Part shown: piece after piece, positions 4,168 to 5,110 of the stretch | Layout: every line of letters starts with the position of its first letter | Numbering within the stretch: position 1 is the first letter of the stretch | DNA from: Deltaproteobacteria bacterium | GTDB lineage: Bacteria > Desulfobacterota > Desulfovibrionia > Desulfovibrionales > Desulfovibrionaceae | Assembly: GCA_025350085.1 (NCBI GenBank) | Contig: JANXYI010000316.1 | Coordinates: 1-5,110 of the forward strand | Length of the DNA stretch: 5,110 nt | Direction of reading: 5' to 3' | Made by a program: the position numbers and the translations under genes | Notes under the pieces: model-generated | Database searches by the model: none | Told to the model about the DNA's origin: nothing | The model's input: the letters and a program-made list of their open reading frames with translations, nothing else

Positions 4168-5052
4168 ATGAGCAAATCCTGCAAGGGCTGTCCCTCAGCT
4201 TCGGATTCGGGCGGCTGTTCCTCGGGCCACGACCCCAAGGCCTGCGGCGACAAGCCGGCCGGGCAGACAGACGAAAAGATCGTGAAGACCCTTTCGCGCA
4301 TCAAGCACAAGATCGTGGTGCTCTCGGGCAAGGGCGGCGTGGGCAAGAGCACGGTCGCGGCCAACATCGCCATGGCCCTGGCGCTTTCCGGCAAGCAGGT
4401 GGGCCTGCTCGACGTGGACATCCACGGCCCGAGCATCCCGCGCCTGCTCTCGCTGACGGGCGCCAAGCCGCACATGGAAGCCGACCACATGGAGCCCGTG
4501 CCCTACAGCCACAACCTCTGGGTCATGTCCCTCGGATTCCTCATCCCGGACAAGGAGACCGCTGTCATCTGGCGCGGACCCATGAAGCTGGGGCTGATCA
4601 AGCAGTTCGTGCGCGACGTGGCCTGGGGCGACCTGGACTACCTAGTCACGGACTGCCCCCCGGGCACCGGCGACGAGCCGCTGGCCGCGCTGCAGACCCT
4701 GGGCCAGGACGCCCAGGCCGTCATCGTGACCACCCCGCAGGGCGTGGCCGTGGACGACGTGCGTAGGTCCGTCACCTTCTGCCGCCAGCTGGGCAACCCC
4801 ATCCTCGGCATCGTGGAGAACATGAGCGGGTTCGTGTGCCCCAACTGCAAGACCACCCACGACATCTTCAATTCCGGCGGCGGCGAGGCTCTGGCGCGTG
4901 AAATGGGCGTGAGCTTCCTCGGCCGCATCCCCATGGACCCGGAAATCGTGCGCTCCGGCGACGAGGGCTACCCGTTCATGAAGGTCCAGGGCGACACGCC
5001 CACAGGCCTGGCCCTCAAGAAGATCGTCGAGCCCATCCTGGCGTTGGGATAA
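4168..5052 (+). CDS. mrp: Mrp/NBP35/ApbC-type P-loop ATPase, Fe-S cluster carrier
   Basis: This 294-residue cytoplasmic ATPase of the Mrp/NBP35 family binds and transfers [4Fe-4S] clusters to target enzymes. The deviant Walker A motif GKGGVGKST is at 54-62 with the signature lysine K55. DVDIHGPSIP (82-91) and LVTDCPPGTGD (159-169) are the switch I and Walker B/switch II regions. C224-P-N-C227 is the conserved CPxC that bridges a cluster at the dimer interface. The N-terminal extension carries four more cysteines (C5, C8, C17, C26), as in the NBP35 branch, where such cysteines hold a second cluster; plain ApbC proteins lack these. A DUF59 (MIP18-like) domain, common at the N-terminus of enterobacterial Mrp, is absent. 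It has its own leader with a strong ribosome site and is followed by a terminator, so it is probably monocistronic. Confidence 0.96.
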   Translation: MSKSCKGCPSASDSGGCSSGHDPKACGDKPAGQTDEKIVKTLSRIKHKIVVLSGKGGVGKSTVAANIAMALALSGKQVGLLDVDIHGPSIPRLLSLTGAKPHMEADHMEPVPYSHNLWVMSLGFLIPDKETAVIWRGPMKLGLIKQFVRDVAWGDLDYLVTDCPPGTGDEPLAALQTLGQDAQAVIVTTPQGVAVDDVRRSVTFCRQLGNPILGIVENMSGFVCPNCKTTHDIFNSGGGEALAREMGVSFLGRIPMDPEIVRSGDEGYPFMKVQGDTPTGLALKKIVEPILALG

Positions 5053-5063
5053 GAAAGAGAAGA

Positions 5064-5102
5064 GAATAGCCTCCGGCGGCCAAGGGGCCTCAGGCCCCTT
5101 GG
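5064..5102 (+). repeat. Dispersed terminator-associated repeat, copy 2
   Basis: The 17-base string at 5064-5080 is identical to 339-355, and the hairpin directly follows as in copy 1. Here the GAATAG begins 11 bases after the mrp stop, so the TAG is not used as a stop codon. This shows that the string belongs to the repeat and not to a conserved gene end. Confidence 0.8.
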
Positions 5103-5110
5103 AACCCCCA
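5080..5110 (+). terminator. Terminator after mrp (copy 2, cut by window end)
   Basis: CCAAGGGGCC (5080-5089) pairs perfectly over ten bases with GGCCCCTTGG (5093-5102) around a TCA loop. The window ends in AACCCCCA, the C run that in copy 1 precedes the T tract. The T tract itself would lie just outside the window, so termination is inferred from the close match with copy 1. Confidence 0.7.

Noticed and set aside
3702..4766. Long + strand frame (354 codons) spanning the unknown ORF and the mrp start
   Set aside because: It is out of frame with mrp, whose motifs are complete, and its product is Arg/Gly/Pro-rich as expected of a shifted frame in GC-rich DNA.
1..5110. tRNA, rRNA, CRISPR array, insertion sequence or phage attachment site
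   Set aside because: I saw no cloverleaf, regularly spaced direct repeats, transposase-like frame or terminal inverted repeats; gene density and style are uniform.

Overview
The window is GC-rich bacterial DNA with every supported gene on the + strand. Gene content (hypA, hypB, a Mrp/NBP35 ATPase, a 'cysteine-rich small domain' protein) and a recurring CCTCCGGCGGC-plus-hairpin terminator element suggest a sulfate-reducing deltaproteobacterium of the Desulfovibrionaceae. This placement is inference from protein style and the terminator element, not from a marker gene.

Region 1 (1-389): the last codons of a possible upstream gene overlap, through ATGA, the start of a 100-residue cysteine-rich protein (eight Cys). 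Its stop codon lies inside a repeat-type terminator.

Region 2 (390-2469): after a structured leader come three genes whose start and stop codons overlap as ATGA: a GNAT acyltransferase, a BKACE-family (DUF849) beta-keto acid cleavage enzyme, and a divergent QueC-like PP-loop ATPase. No other queuosine gene (queD, queE, folE) and no lysine-fermentation gene is present. The tight coupling suggests one small uncharacterised pathway using acyl transfer, beta-keto acid/CoA chemistry and ATP-dependent carboxylate activation. This is the most interesting part of the window.

Region 3 (2527-4068): hypA and hypB, the nickel-delivery pair for [NiFe]-hydrogenase maturation, are followed 4 bp later by an unrecognised 163-residue ORF that appears to belong to the same transcript. 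HypC, HypD, HypE and HypF are not here.

Region 4 (4069-5110): a 99-bp gap with a perfect TTGACA hexamer and a strong ribosome-binding site precedes an NBP35/ApbC-type Mrp iron-sulfur carrier ATPase with four N-terminal cysteines. A second copy of the terminator element follows and is cut by the window edge. Regions 3 and 4 share a metallocentre-assembly theme: nickel for hydrogenase, and Fe-S clusters for the cell's Fe-S enzymes.
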